This document shows, piece after piece, positions 31,191 through 41,228 of a stretch of 64,000 nucleotides of DNA. A program made the translations under genes and the position numbers. Under the pieces are notes generated by a model. It made no database searches, was not told where the DNA came from, and worked only from the letters and a program-made list of their open reading frames with translations. Source of the stretch: SAR324 cluster bacterium (GTDB taxonomy: Bacteria > SAR324 > XYD2-FULL-50-16 > JAERRU01); the NCBI GenBank assembly GCA_016735295.1, contig JAERRU010000006.1:1-64000 (forward strand). The letters are read 5' to 3'. Every line of letters starts with the position of its first letter. Position 1 is the first letter of the stretch.

Positions 31191-32837
31191 TTGTATAAAA
31201 ATATACTCTTTGTAAATTTACTAATCATTTTATCACTAGGGATAGTGCCCTCTTGCCAAAAAGATGAAGAGGCCTTTGATAAAAAAACATGCGATGATGA
31301 CGATGGTGATTATACTAACGCTCAGTGGTATATTACAGGAGCTGATAATGGAGTGGGTAGAGAGGTTCAGCCATTAGATTTTTCGGTTAATGTAGCGATA
31401 GTTTCAGACGGGCTTGATTCTAGGCATTGTGATTTAACCGATCAAATAGATCATCAATATAACTATAATTATTATAATAAAACCAAGATACCTACTCTAG
31501 AAGGAAATATGAGTAGAGGCACTGTGATGGCGGGATTGATAGCGGCAGAAGATAATACTTTTGGCATTACCGGTGTAGCACCTAGTAGTAAAATAGTATT
31601 TTTTAATCTTCTCAATAATCGTAATTTTGTTAATGAAGCCAATGCGATGGGGAGGAATGCTGGAAATTATGATATATCACTTAACACTTGGGCGTCTATC
31701 CCTGGTAAGACTGGCTTTGTGCCTAGTGTTTTAAAAAATATTAAATCTTGGGAGCATGCGGTTAATTGCCAATTAGGCCATTATGCTAAGGATCTGAAAA
31801 CCTGTAATACAAATGATAGAGGGGTGGTGTATATCTTTAGTGCGGGGGAAAAATCACTTGATAAGATTACCTCTTTAAGAGAATCGAGAGATAGCAATTT
31901 AAATGCATATGCTAATTTTCATGGGGTGATGGCGGTCTGCTCAATCACTAGCGATGGAGTGGCGGCTGATTATAGTGTTACAGGTTCTAATCTATGGGTA
32001 TGTGGGCCTTCAGCGGGGAAGAAAAAAATTGTAACTACTGATGTGCTTGGCGAGGGGGGATATAACAATTCAGATGATAATATTAATCATGATTATACTG
32101 GTGTAGGCACAGAATCAAAAGAGGCATTTTATGGAGGAGATGTTTCCGCAGCGTTAGTGGCAGGGGTGGCGGCGTTGGTGAGAAGCAAAGAAAGCACCAC
32201 AAACAGGGCAGAATTATCATGGCGCGATGTTAGGATTATATTAGCTGAATCGGCGAAAAAAATAGATCCTAGCGACGATAGTTGGCAAGAGACTGGGGCG
32301 ATGAAGATATCAGATAACACCAAAAAATATGAGCATTCTGAAAAATATGGATTTGGTTTGGTATCGGCGAAAGATGCGTTAATTTTAGCACAAAATTGGG
32401 CTCATTTATCTCCTCACTATTATAAAACAGTAGCAGTGACTGCAGAATTTGAAGAGGATATGCCTGATTCTATTGTAACGATTGGTGCTGATCAAGTGGG
32501 GGCTGAAAATCTTGAGACACCTGATCCAAGCAAAACTGTTGCAAAAATTGAAAATATAATAATTAATATCTACTCTGAAGCAGAAGGCGATCTAGATGGA
32601 GCAATTATAGAATTAACAGCACCAGATGGAAAGGTGAGCACCTTAATCCCTGAAGATGTGGCTAAGGAGTTATTAGATAAAGACATACATTTCCCTACTG
32701 AGTGGAGATTTAGCACAGTGCGGCATTTAGGAATTAATCCGATAGGGGATTGGAAATTAACCATCAAAAAAGCGTCTTTTGGAAATAAGCCGAAAGCTAA
32801 AAGATGGACTATAAGATTCTGGGGAAGAACCTCCTAG
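31191..32837 (+). CDS. Kexin-like S8 domain + P-domain lipoprotein, probably catalytically inactive (TTG start)
   Basis: Lipobox-like GIVPSC; VAIVSDGLDSRHCDLTDQ...GTVMAGLIAAEDNTFGITGVAPSSKI aligns by eye to Kex2 LVDDGLDYENEDLKD...HGTRCAGEIAA; LSWRDVRIILAESA; C-terminal P-domain IENIIINIYSEAEGDLDGAIIELTAPDGKVSTLI...HLGINPIGDWKLTI. Confidence 0.8.
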   Translation: MYKNILFVNLLIILSLGIVPSCQKDEEAFDKKTCDDDDGDYTNAQWYITGADNGVGREVQPLDFSVNVAIVSDGLDSRHCDLTDQIDHQYNYNYYNKTKIPTLEGNMSRGTVMAGLIAAEDNTFGITGVAPSSKIVFFNLLNNRNFVNEANAMGRNAGNYDISLNTWASIPGKTGFVPSVLKNIKSWEHAVNCQLGHYAKDLKTCNTNDRGVVYIFSAGEKSLDKITSLRESRDSNLNAYANFHGVMAVCSITSDGVAADYSVTGSNLWVCGPSAGKKKIVTTDVLGEGGYNNSDDNINHDYTGVGTESKEAFYGGDVSAALVAGVAALVRSKESTTNRAELSWRDVRIILAESAKKIDPSDDSWQETGAMKISDNTKKYEHSEKYGFGLVSAKDALILAQNWAHLSPHYYKTVAVTAEFEEDMPDSIVTIGADQVGAENLETPDPSKTVAKIENIIINIYSEAEGDLDGAIIELTAPDGKVSTLIPEDVAKELLDKDIHFPTEWRFSTVRHLGINPIGDWKLTIKKASFGNKPKAKRWTIRFWGRTS

Positions 32838-32884
32838 TTTAATTTTTGGATTATTAGATTATTGGATTCTTAGCAGGGCCCAGC

Positions 32885-33853
32885 TTAAATTTTTAGGTTG
32901 CTAAAGGCCTTAGCAAAAACCTCTTCAGCTACTAGATTAGCCTTTTGCTGACCAATTTTTAATACATCGCGAACGTCATCATTCTTTAAACTATTATACT
33001 TAACTCGTAAGGGAGTTAAAAACTCAATTATATGAGTAGCTAATTCTTTTTTTAATTCACCATAAAACCTAACTTTTTTTTGCTGATGAAAGCCTAAATA
33101 TTTCTGATATACATCATCTGGGCAACAAAGCTTAAGCAAATAATATAAATTTTTGATAGGTTGAGACATCTCGCCCTCATCAGCTCCTTGATCAGTAAGG
33201 CAAGCTAACACCTTCTTTTTAATTACCGAAGGCTCTTCAAAAATTCCGATATAGTTTTGATCAGATTTACCCATCTTACCTGTTCCATCTAATCCTGGCA
33301 CTCTAATAGCTTTAAGTTTAAGCACATCTGGCAACTTAAAGGTGTTCCCATAGCGATTGTTAAATTTAGTAGTAATATCACGAGCCATCTCCAGATGCTG
33401 CAACTGATCATGGCCAACTGGAACAAAATCAGTTTGCATAATAATAATATCAGCAGTCATGAGCACAGGGTAGCTGAGTAGACCGAGAGAAACAATTTTT
33501 TCTTTAGCAATCTTTTCTTTAAAGGTAGTGCACTTTCTTAACCAAGATTCAGATGTTAGCATTCCTAAAATAGTCGCTAAATAAGGAATTTTATTTATGT
33601 CACTCTGCTTGTAAATAATTGATTTAGCAGGATCTACCCCGCAAGCAATAAATCCCTTAGCAATATCAATTGAAGCTTGGTTGATATCGTCACTGCCACC
33701 TTTAGTAGTTAATGCGTGCAGATCGGCGACAAAGAAAAAACATTCATTATCATCAATTGATTGAAACTCCACAAACTGCCGTAAAGCTCCAAAATAATTA
33801 CCTAAATGCAGCATGCCGGTAGGCCTGACGCCCGATAAAATACGCTTTTTCAC
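32885..33853 (-). CDS. trpS: Tryptophanyl-tRNA synthetase
   Basis: ILSGVRPTGMLHLGNYFGAL; LGTGKMGKS-like DGTGKMGKSDQN; PVGHDQLQHLEMARDI. Confidence 0.96.
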   Translation of the reverse strand: MKKRILSGVRPTGMLHLGNYFGALRQFVEFQSIDDNECFFFVADLHALTTKGGSDDINQASIDIAKGFIACGVDPAKSIIYKQSDINKIPYLATILGMLTSESWLRKCTTFKEKIAKEKIVSLGLLSYPVLMTADIIIMQTDFVPVGHDQLQHLEMARDITTKFNNRYGNTFKLPDVLKLKAIRVPGLDGTGKMGKSDQNYIGIFEEPSVIKKKVLACLTDQGADEGEMSQPIKNLYYLLKLCCPDDVYQKYLGFHQQKKVRFYGELKKELATHIIEFLTPLRVKYNSLKNDDVRDVLKIGQQKANLVAEEVFAKAFSNLKI

Positions 33854-33890
33854 CTATAATATAAACACTAGTATTTAAATATAAATAGCC

Positions 33891-36800
33891 CTAAAGATCA
33901 TAAAAACTCTTAAGCGTACGGCTTCGTGTGGGGTGGCGTAGCTTTCTCAAGGCCTTAGCCTCGATTTGCCTTATCCTCTCCCTAGTCACATCAAAGTCTT
34001 GCCCCACCTCTTCTAAGGTATGGTCTTTCTTCTCACCAATGCCAAATCTCATACGCAATACTTTTTCTTCTCTAGGAGTCAAAGTATTTAAAATTTTCCT
34101 AGTCACCTCTGATAAATGGCTATCTACCGCATTTTCGCTGGGCAAAGCATTAGTTTGATCAGCAATAAAATCACCTAAATGAGAATCATCATCACCAACA
34201 GGGGTTTCTAATGATATAGGCTCTTTCGCAATTTTTTGAATTTTCCTTATTTTATCAATAGGCACATTTAACCTTTGAGCCAATTCTTCAGGGGTTGGCT
34301 CACTGCCCACCTCTTGCATCATAATACGAGAAGTTCGTACTATTTTATTGATAGTTTCTATCATATGCACGGGTATGCGGATTGTTCTAGCCTGATCAGC
34401 AATCGCTCTAGTAATAGATTGCCTAATCCACCAAGTTGCGTAAGTGGAAAATTTATACCCACGCCGATATTCAAATTTATCAACCGCTTTAATTAAGCCT
34501 ATATTGCCCTCTTGAATCAAATCCAAGAATTGCAATCCTCGATTAGTATATTTTTTAGCAATGCTAATAACTAATCGCAAATTAGCCTCAACCAATTGAG
34601 ATTTTGCCTTATCAACCTTTTGATTGATGTGCTTTAATTTACTAAATTCTTCTCTAAATTCATCAAGATTGCTGCGTGTTTCCGCAATCATTCTTTCTAC
34701 TCTATTACGAGAAAGATTTATCTTTTCTAATAGCCTAAAAGTAACCCGGTAAGGTAATTTGGTAAGTGCTAAAATTTTAGCTTCAACCGTTCGTTTATTT
34801 TTTACGCTATGCCATTTTTTGATCATAGACTCAACTTTATGAATGGGGGAGCGTAGTTCTTTTTGATAACGACTAAGCTGGTTAAAAGTTAAATCAATTT
34901 TATCATTATGATCCACAATAATCTTAAACATATGAGCAATATGCCTAGTGTTAAATGAAATCTTTTTTAAAGATATCATCAACTCTTTTTGTTTTTCATT
35001 CCATTCTTGTTTAATTAGCTTAATTTCTGGTGCGTGAGAGATGCGACTTATTTTATGATTAATCTGGTTTCGTTCATTAACTAGCCTAGTCGCAACCTTA
35101 AGTTTTGCTAAAAGTTGATTCCTTGATTCATCTTCCTCTTCAATTACATTGTCATCATCATCTAATCCACCCACCACATCTCGTGCCCGAACTTTATTAT
35201 TTTTAATTTTGATTTCTAGATCCACCAAATATTTAATAATTAATTCCGATACCAACAAAAAATCAAGCATCTCGTGATGACCCTCTTCAATTCGTTTAGC
35301 AATATTCACCTCTCCTTCCCTAGTCAACAAGTGAATTCGCCCCATCTCCTTCAGATACATACGCACATGATCTTCTAGATTTTTATCAGAACCTCCGGTT
35401 TGTTGATCTTTTTTATAATAATCAGACGCTTCAAGCCTTGTATCAGATGGATATTTATCGGAGTAAGATTTATCAGTTATCTGAGAAGAATGAGAAGAAT
35501 GATCGTCTACCTCCGATGATGATTTTTCGACTAAAATATCAATATTTTTTTCTGCTAATGATTTATAAACATAAATCATCGCTTTTTCATCTAACTCATC
35601 GGGCAACATTCGATCAATTTCACTACTTTCGATATAGCCTTGTTTTTTACCTTTTTGGATAAGTTTTTTGAATTGTTGATATAATTTTTCCTCATTCACT
35701 TTGGCTAGTTTACGTCTTTTTGTGGCGGACGCATTTTCATTAGCCAAGGATGATTTAGTAAAATTATCATCATCTTGTTGATGGGCGGATGAAGATAGAT
35801 AATCAGGTTTTTGTTTCTTTTGATATTCAATGATACTTTTAAATTCAACGCTAGTATCTATCACCGATTTTCGATTTTGCTTTTTAACGGCAGAATCCAC
35901 TTTTCCTAGGCGATTTTGGTAGTGGAGCTGTTGTTTTTCTCTAAGGGAGCTGACTTTCTGAGCTTTTTTGATTCTATTTTTTAAGATGATATTATCGGAT
36001 AATTCATTTGAAGAAACTAATTCTTTATTAGAAGAGCTCCCCTTTGTTTTATATTGCCGACGTATTTTTTTATCATCTTTATTAGAAATAGATAACCCGC
36101 CTATCCTTTCTCGCTTGTCTTGTAGTGATATTTTTACTCGCTTTTGTTTAGCAATTTCACCTTCAGTGCCGCTAGCTAATAAGTTTGGGATATTTTTTTC
36201 TGATAATTTAGTTAAAGCCGGTGGATTTTTCCTTGGCCTACCAACCCTTCTTTTAACAATAGAATCCTTAGCCACAGCGGCTAATTTTTCTTTGGCGAGT
36301 ATACTTTTTTTAGGGATGCCAACAGGTAAATTATTTTCTGTTAGATGAATTTTTTTGGGCCTACCAACCTTTCTTTTAATAATAGAATCTTTAGCCACAG
36401 CGGCTAATTTTTCTTTGGCCAGTACACTTTTTTTAGGTCTACCAACAGGTAAAGTATCTTCTGTTAGATGAATTTTTTTAGGCCTACCAACCTTTCTTTT
36501 AATAATAGAATCTTTAGCTATAGCAGCTAATTTATCTTTGGCGAGTATACTTTTCTTAGGTCTACCAATAGGTAATTTTTCTTTTGTTAGGTGAATTTTT
36601 TTAGGGCGACCAACCTTTTTTTTGAGTAATCCACTTTGCTCACCTTTTTTATTCAATAAGCTAGTAGTTTGAGCAACCCTTCCTTTGTTTTTACTGGTGA
36701 GTGGGAGAGACTCCTTTTTTTTATTAGTTTTTGTAGTGGTTAATGTGGAGCTCGCTTTATCTTTAGACAAAATAGGATCGGGGGAAGAATCTTTTTTTGA

Positions 36801-36926
36801 CGTGAATATTCCTTTAAAAGAACGTGCTTTAAAATAAAAACCGCCAATTCCTTTTTTAAGAATTTTTTTTATCTTGTTAGGAATAGCTCCACTTTCGTCA
36901 AAGTTTTCGGGATTATTTTTTTTCAT
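33891..36926 (-). CDS. rpoD: RNA polymerase primary sigma factor RpoD with long AT-hook-like N-terminal extension
   Basis: Regions 2-4: [106 protein letters not shown]; region 1.1-like [32 protein letters not shown]. Confidence 0.97.
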   Translation of the reverse strand: MKKNNPENFDESGAIPNKIKKILKKGIGGFYFKARSFKGIFTSKKDSSPDPILSKDKASSTLTTTKTNKKKESLPLTSKNKGRVAQTTSLLNKKGEQSGLLKKKVGRPKKIHLTKEKLPIGRPKKSILAKDKLAAIAKDSIIKRKVGRPKKIHLTEDTLPVGRPKKSVLAKEKLAAVAKDSIIKRKVGRPKKIHLTENNLPVGIPKKSILAKEKLAAVAKDSIVKRRVGRPRKNPPALTKLSEKNIPNLLASGTEGEIAKQKRVKISLQDKRERIGGLSISNKDDKKIRRQYKTKGSSSNKELVSSNELSDNIILKNRIKKAQKVSSLREKQQLHYQNRLGKVDSAVKKQNRKSVIDTSVEFKSIIEYQKKQKPDYLSSSAHQQDDDNFTKSSLANENASATKRRKLAKVNEEKLYQQFKKLIQKGKKQGYIESSEIDRMLPDELDEKAMIYVYKSLAEKNIDILVEKSSSEVDDHSSHSSQITDKSYSDKYPSDTRLEASDYYKKDQQTGGSDKNLEDHVRMYLKEMGRIHLLTREGEVNIAKRIEEGHHEMLDFLLVSELIIKYLVDLEIKIKNNKVRARDVVGGLDDDDNVIEEEDESRNQLLAKLKVATRLVNERNQINHKISRISHAPEIKLIKQEWNEKQKELMISLKKISFNTRHIAHMFKIIVDHNDKIDLTFNQLSRYQKELRSPIHKVESMIKKWHSVKNKRTVEAKILALTKLPYRVTFRLLEKINLSRNRVERMIAETRSNLDEFREEFSKLKHINQKVDKAKSQLVEANLRLVISIAKKYTNRGLQFLDLIQEGNIGLIKAVDKFEYRRGYKFSTYATWWIRQSITRAIADQARTIRIPVHMIETINKIVRTSRIMMQEVGSEPTPEELAQRLNVPIDKIRKIQKIAKEPISLETPVGDDDSHLGDFIADQTNALPSENAVDSHLSEVTRKILNTLTPREEKVLRMRFGIGEKKDHTLEEVGQDFDVTRERIRQIEAKALRKLRHPTRSRTLKSFYDL
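36228..36623 (-). repeat. Coding repeat array in rpoD (~41 aa / 123 bp units with GRPKK motifs)
   Basis: [85 protein letters not shown]... Confidence 0.95.
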
Positions 36927-37043
36927 CTTCTATGAAAATATATCAAGGTGGATAAAGATGGATTGTTCTTTACAAAATCCCCCAGCTATTAGCATAATAT
37001 TTAATAAAAAGCAAACCGACAAAGAGGATAATTCTTCTATTAT

Positions 37044-38882
37044 CTATATTTTATGACGATAAAATTGCTTCTTTAATTGATAATTTTTTCTGTGATTGAT
37101 AGATTCAATTTTTTGGGTACAGGCTTGATATTCTTCAAATATTTTAGATTTTTCGCCAATATCAATAGTCATCTTTAGCTTATTATCTAACCTTTGACGG
37201 AACTTATCGCTTAGTAGATGATGAATTAAACTCTCAAACTCTTTTTGCATAAATTCATCATATTTAACTGCCCAAGCTGTCTGGAGAATATAGCTAAATA
37301 AATGAATATTACCGCCCCAAACTATCGATTCATTATCACTAATTATTTTGGTTAGGCTAGCTTCATTTAGAGCGGAAATATCTTCATAAAATTGACTTAA
37401 TTCGGCAGGAAAATCTTTACCAGTTAAAAACTTTTTACATATAACCAGACTTTTAGGGAATTTAATTAACCATCTTAATATTCTAAATTCTTGGCTAAAT
37501 GAGCGCTCCATATTTTTTATTTCATGCAAAGAAGAATTTAGACTTCCCACACTTAAAGGGGTTGGAGCCGATTTAGCAAAATTTTTGTTGGTAATATTTT
37601 GTTTATCTATCTTAAAATTATCAGCAATCTTGCTAATCCATAAATCATACTTTAATGGAGAACCTGCATGTGGATATAGCCCCACCAAAGAATCGATAAT
37701 TTTTGCCTTTTGATTAACATCAGATTTTTGAAATTCTTGGTGATGGTGAGCAATATAAAAATCTTCTGCACTTATTGCAGCGTCAAAAAATTTTTCTAAA
37801 TCACTAGCCAAGTGATCTTGCAAAAATTCATCAGGATCGTTACCTCCTTTTAATAAAACAACTTTCGCGGCTAATTCTTTTTTAATAAATAATATTGACG
37901 ATTTTATCGCGGCAGCGTGCCCCGCAGAGTCATTATCAAATAATAAGTATGTGCCGTTAATTCGCTGATTTTTTAATATATTTATATGTTTTTCGCTTAA
38001 AGCAGTTCCACAAGTAGCTACCGTTTCTTCAAACCCATGTTCATGCATGCGAATTACATCTAAATATCCCTCCACAATAATGGCTCGTCGCTTTTTTCGC
38101 CAATAGTCCTTGGCTTTATCTATTCCGTAAAAAACAGCATTTTTATGATAAACTTTTGAATCAGGTGAATTTATATATTTAAAAGAAGAAGAAGATTCCA
38201 TCGATCGCCCCGCAAATGCTATCGTACGGCCTAATTCATCTTTAATGGGAAACATTATTCTATTTTTAAAAAAATCATACTTGCCCCATTCTGGATTGTT
38301 CCTCGCTAATCCACAATCTTCAATAACTTTAATGGGAATTTTTTTATTTAATAAAAAGTTGCCTAAAGCGTCTTTTTGATTAGATGCAAAGCCGGTCATA
38401 AATTCGTTTAATATTTTCATATCAAACTTTCTTTTTTCGATAAATTTTCTCACTGGAGAGCCAGCTGAAAGTTCATCTAATTGATTTAAATAAAACTTAC
38501 TCGCTAATTTTAAACAAGCAAACATCTGCTCAATTTCTTTATCAACTAGTTTATCATCGGCAGATTTATAACGATTAATAGTTATTCCCGCCCGCTCGGC
38601 TAATTGGGATAAAGCTGTGAAAAAATTTAAATTTTCCACTCTTTGTAAAAAGCTAAATACGTCCCCATGGGCCTCGCAACCATAGCAATGATAATTTTGA
38701 TAGTCGACAGAAACAACAAATGAAGGAGTTTTTTCTTTATGGAAAGGGCATAGGCCAATATAATTTCGCCCAGCCTGTTTTAAATTAGTATAACCACCAA
38801 TTAAAGCAATTATATCAGTGCGATCTTTAATTATTTTGGCTGATTCTTTATTATCCAATGGTAAATCCCCAAGGATGGCCAA
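37044..38882 (-). CDS. dnaG: DNA primase
   Basis: NYIGLCPFHKEKTPSFVVSVDYQNYHCYGCEAHGDVFSFL zinc-binding domain; toprim IIVEGYLDVIRMHEHGFEETVATCGTALS; YLLFDNDSAG. Confidence 0.96.
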   Translation of the reverse strand: MAILGDLPLDNKESAKIIKDRTDIIALIGGYTNLKQAGRNYIGLCPFHKEKTPSFVVSVDYQNYHCYGCEAHGDVFSFLQRVENLNFFTALSQLAERAGITINRYKSADDKLVDKEIEQMFACLKLASKFYLNQLDELSAGSPVRKFIEKRKFDMKILNEFMTGFASNQKDALGNFLLNKKIPIKVIEDCGLARNNPEWGKYDFFKNRIMFPIKDELGRTIAFAGRSMESSSSFKYINSPDSKVYHKNAVFYGIDKAKDYWRKKRRAIIVEGYLDVIRMHEHGFEETVATCGTALSEKHINILKNQRINGTYLLFDNDSAGHAAAIKSSILFIKKELAAKVVLLKGGNDPDEFLQDHLASDLEKFFDAAISAEDFYIAHHHQEFQKSDVNQKAKIIDSLVGLYPHAGSPLKYDLWISKIADNFKIDKQNITNKNFAKSAPTPLSVGSLNSSLHEIKNMERSFSQEFRILRWLIKFPKSLVICKKFLTGKDFPAELSQFYEDISALNEASLTKIISDNESIVWGGNIHLFSYILQTAWAVKYDEFMQKEFESLIHHLLSDKFRQRLDNKLKMTIDIGEKSKIFEEYQACTQKIESINHRKNYQLKKQFYRHKI

Positions 38883-40146
38883 TAAACATAATTATTGATA
38901 TCCCATCTTTGCCATATCCCGCCTCAAAGCGAATAACATCTCCCGAATCGGTGATAATTCTTAGCCCTGAGCCTAAAACATAGGCACTCTTTTTCCAAAG
39001 CTCGCCCCTATTATCAGCCACAGTGCCCGTTTCGGCGAAAACAGCTATTTGCAAGGTAGTTTTGATATTCTTAAGCACATAAAAATCAAATGGAATAGCA
39101 TAATTGTTGATGTTCCAGCGAAATTCACTTGCTAAAAATTGAGTGTTAGCCCCGCTAAATCTTCCCACAGGGTAGGCTCGTAACCGAGATATACCCCCTA
39201 ACGATGTTGCTTCGCCATATTTATTAATTAATATTTGATTATCAATAACTGTGTTTAACTTTTTCTTGCACTGCTTTCGTTCTCTACAATTACGAATTGT
39301 ATTACAATTATAATTTGATTTCCCTATCAAAGTAGCCCAATCGGTTATTCCTTGGTTTACAACCTCAGCTCGGCTATCAAATGCATGAAAGGCCAAAGAA
39401 CCAAATAGCAGAGGAGTATAAAATTTAAGCCCTATATCCCACCGGTGATAACGTAAGCCATCATCATTAGTTATCTGATCAGAGCGTGCAACCTCAACAT
39501 TTATTCCTTTTCTAGGGGCATTAAAATCATCAGTATTATCAAACACCACCCCAGTTGTGGACTTATTTCGGTTAATTTTTTTTATCTTGGACGCCGCTAC
39601 TATAGTCTTGCCCGTATGATCGGCAATAGCTCTCGGGGTAAAATCCATCTGATGAATAGACCTAAAAAACTCAATATGTCGCTCTTTAAAGGAAGCAGTT
39701 AACCTAGCTCCTGTGCTGGATTGACCTTCATATTTAATCAAATTATAATCACTTTTTTTAGCGTCCATGCCCCGCTCGTCATAGATTTTAACAGAATCGG
39801 TGGAAAAATGATTATTAATTAAACCAAGCCTTAAATAATTTTTATAAATAGGCAAATCATTTACCGCCAAAACATGCCCACTTAAATCACCAATTAGGTA
39901 TCCAAGGTAAATATCAGCCGGTGAGCCTGCTATATTAGTGAATGATGATATGGCCGATATGCCAGTTCCTAACCCAGGAATCGAAATGGGCATAGGCCCT
40001 ATAAAATGACCAGGTTGATGAGACCACCCTTCAATTTGAGGGCTTCGCCGCTCAATGAAAGTAAAGGCGTGAGCACTAGAATGAGAAATAAAAAAAATTA
40101 CTACCGTGCTAATAAAATAAAGTAAGCCAAGAAAAAATTTAATCAT
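38851..40146 (-). CDS. Omp85/BamA-TamA-like beta-barrel outer-membrane protein
   Basis: Signal-peptide-like N-terminus; VVFDNTDDFNAPRKGINVEV; SLGGISRLRAYPVGRFSGANTQFLASEFRWNI; AVFAETGTVAD; FEAGYGKDGISIIMFIGHPW. Confidence 0.7.
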   Translation of the reverse strand: MIKFFLGLLYFISTVVIFFISHSSAHAFTFIERRSPQIEGWSHQPGHFIGPMPISIPGLGTGISAISSFTNIAGSPADIYLGYLIGDLSGHVLAVNDLPIYKNYLRLGLINNHFSTDSVKIYDERGMDAKKSDYNLIKYEGQSSTGARLTASFKERHIEFFRSIHQMDFTPRAIADHTGKTIVAASKIKKINRNKSTTGVVFDNTDDFNAPRKGINVEVARSDQITNDDGLRYHRWDIGLKFYTPLLFGSLAFHAFDSRAEVVNQGITDWATLIGKSNYNCNTIRNCRERKQCKKKLNTVIDNQILINKYGEATSLGGISRLRAYPVGRFSGANTQFLASEFRWNINNYAIPFDFYVLKNIKTTLQIAVFAETGTVADNRGELWKKSAYVLGSGLRIITDSGDVIRFEAGYGKDGISIIMFIGHPWGFTIG

Positions 40147-40170
40147 CTTTTAAAATAACCTACAATAACG

Positions 40171-41157
40171 TTAAGAAGATATCTTTTTTTGTAAAAATTG
40201 ATACCAGTTCTGCCTCATATACAAAGATTTATCCAAACAATAAAAAGTGCCTAAATTAGAGCCTAGCACCTCTTTAAGGACAGGAGTAGATTTAATATTG
40301 CCCTCAACTATCAAATCAATTTGAGAATTTTTTGCCACTGTATTTAACACAGGCTCATCATGTTCATCATCCTCAGTGGGCTTAATTAAAACATGTGCCA
40401 AATCAGGATGGATAAAATCTACCTTTTCAGCGACTAAAATTTTTAATAACTTCTTTAAATCAGGTAAACTAGATAAAAATCCATCACGCTCTAAAAGATT
40501 TTTAAAGAAAAAACTTAATAAAAGTTCGCTCCCCACCCGCCTTTTTATCTCCTTAATAATAGATACCGCCAAAGACATTCTATTTTTTATATCACCCCCA
40601 TATTCATCATATCTGAGGTTAAAGGCAGGACTAATAGTCTGCTCCAGCAATGAGCCTTGCGAAGCATTAATTTCAATAAAATCAATATCCGCTTCTTGAG
40701 CCCTCTCTGCGGCGTGACCAAAAAATGTGCAAATCTCATTAGCATCATGTTCATCAAATTCTCGACAAGCATCAAAATCTTTACCTAAATTATGAATAGA
40801 AGGACCAATAGGAGTTTCTCCACAAATATTAGTATTAGTTCTCGCCCCCGCATGTGAAAGCCGAAGACCAATAAAAGCTCCATCTTCCTTTAAAATACGA
40901 ACCATATTTCTAAGCCCAGGCACGTGCTCTTCTTCAGAAATGCCTAGTTGCATGTTATGCCCTCTTCCTTGCTTGCAAACGTAGGTTGAATCTATAATAA
41001 TCGCTCCCGCTCCTTGTTTAGCTAACCTTAATAAATTTTCAAATAGAGATTGAGAAACAACCCCCCTTACATCAGCTTGATGATTAGAAGAAGGACAAAC
41101 CAAAATACGATTTTTAATATTAAATTTTCCTACTTGAAAAGAATCAAATAATGACAT
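40171..41157 (-). CDS. Old Yellow Enzyme-family NADH:flavin oxidoreductase
   Basis: KNRILVCPSSNHQADVRGVVS; LRLSHAGARTN; AAERAQEADIDFIEINASQGSLLEQTISPAFNLRYDEYGGDIKNRMSL. Confidence 0.9.
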   Translation of the reverse strand: MSLFDSFQVGKFNIKNRILVCPSSNHQADVRGVVSQSLFENLLRLAKQGAGAIIIDSTYVCKQGRGHNMQLGISEEEHVPGLRNMVRILKEDGAFIGLRLSHAGARTNTNICGETPIGPSIHNLGKDFDACREFDEHDANEICTFFGHAAERAQEADIDFIEINASQGSLLEQTISPAFNLRYDEYGGDIKNRMSLAVSIIKEIKRRVGSELLLSFFFKNLLERDGFLSSLPDLKKLLKILVAEKVDFIHPDLAHVLIKPTEDDEHDEPVLNTVAKNSQIDLIVEGNIKSTPVLKEVLGSNLGTFYCLDKSLYMRQNWYQFLQKKISS

Positions 41158-41228
41158 TTACCTTATATATTTTAAAATTTTTTATTAACGATCTAAAAAA
41201 ATAAATCTTACTGCCCAGTAATAATAAA

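Noticed and set aside
35968-36348. 126-aa plus-strand ORF antisense to rpoD
   Set aside because: Overlaps the strongly supported rpoD reading frame; no recognisable domain
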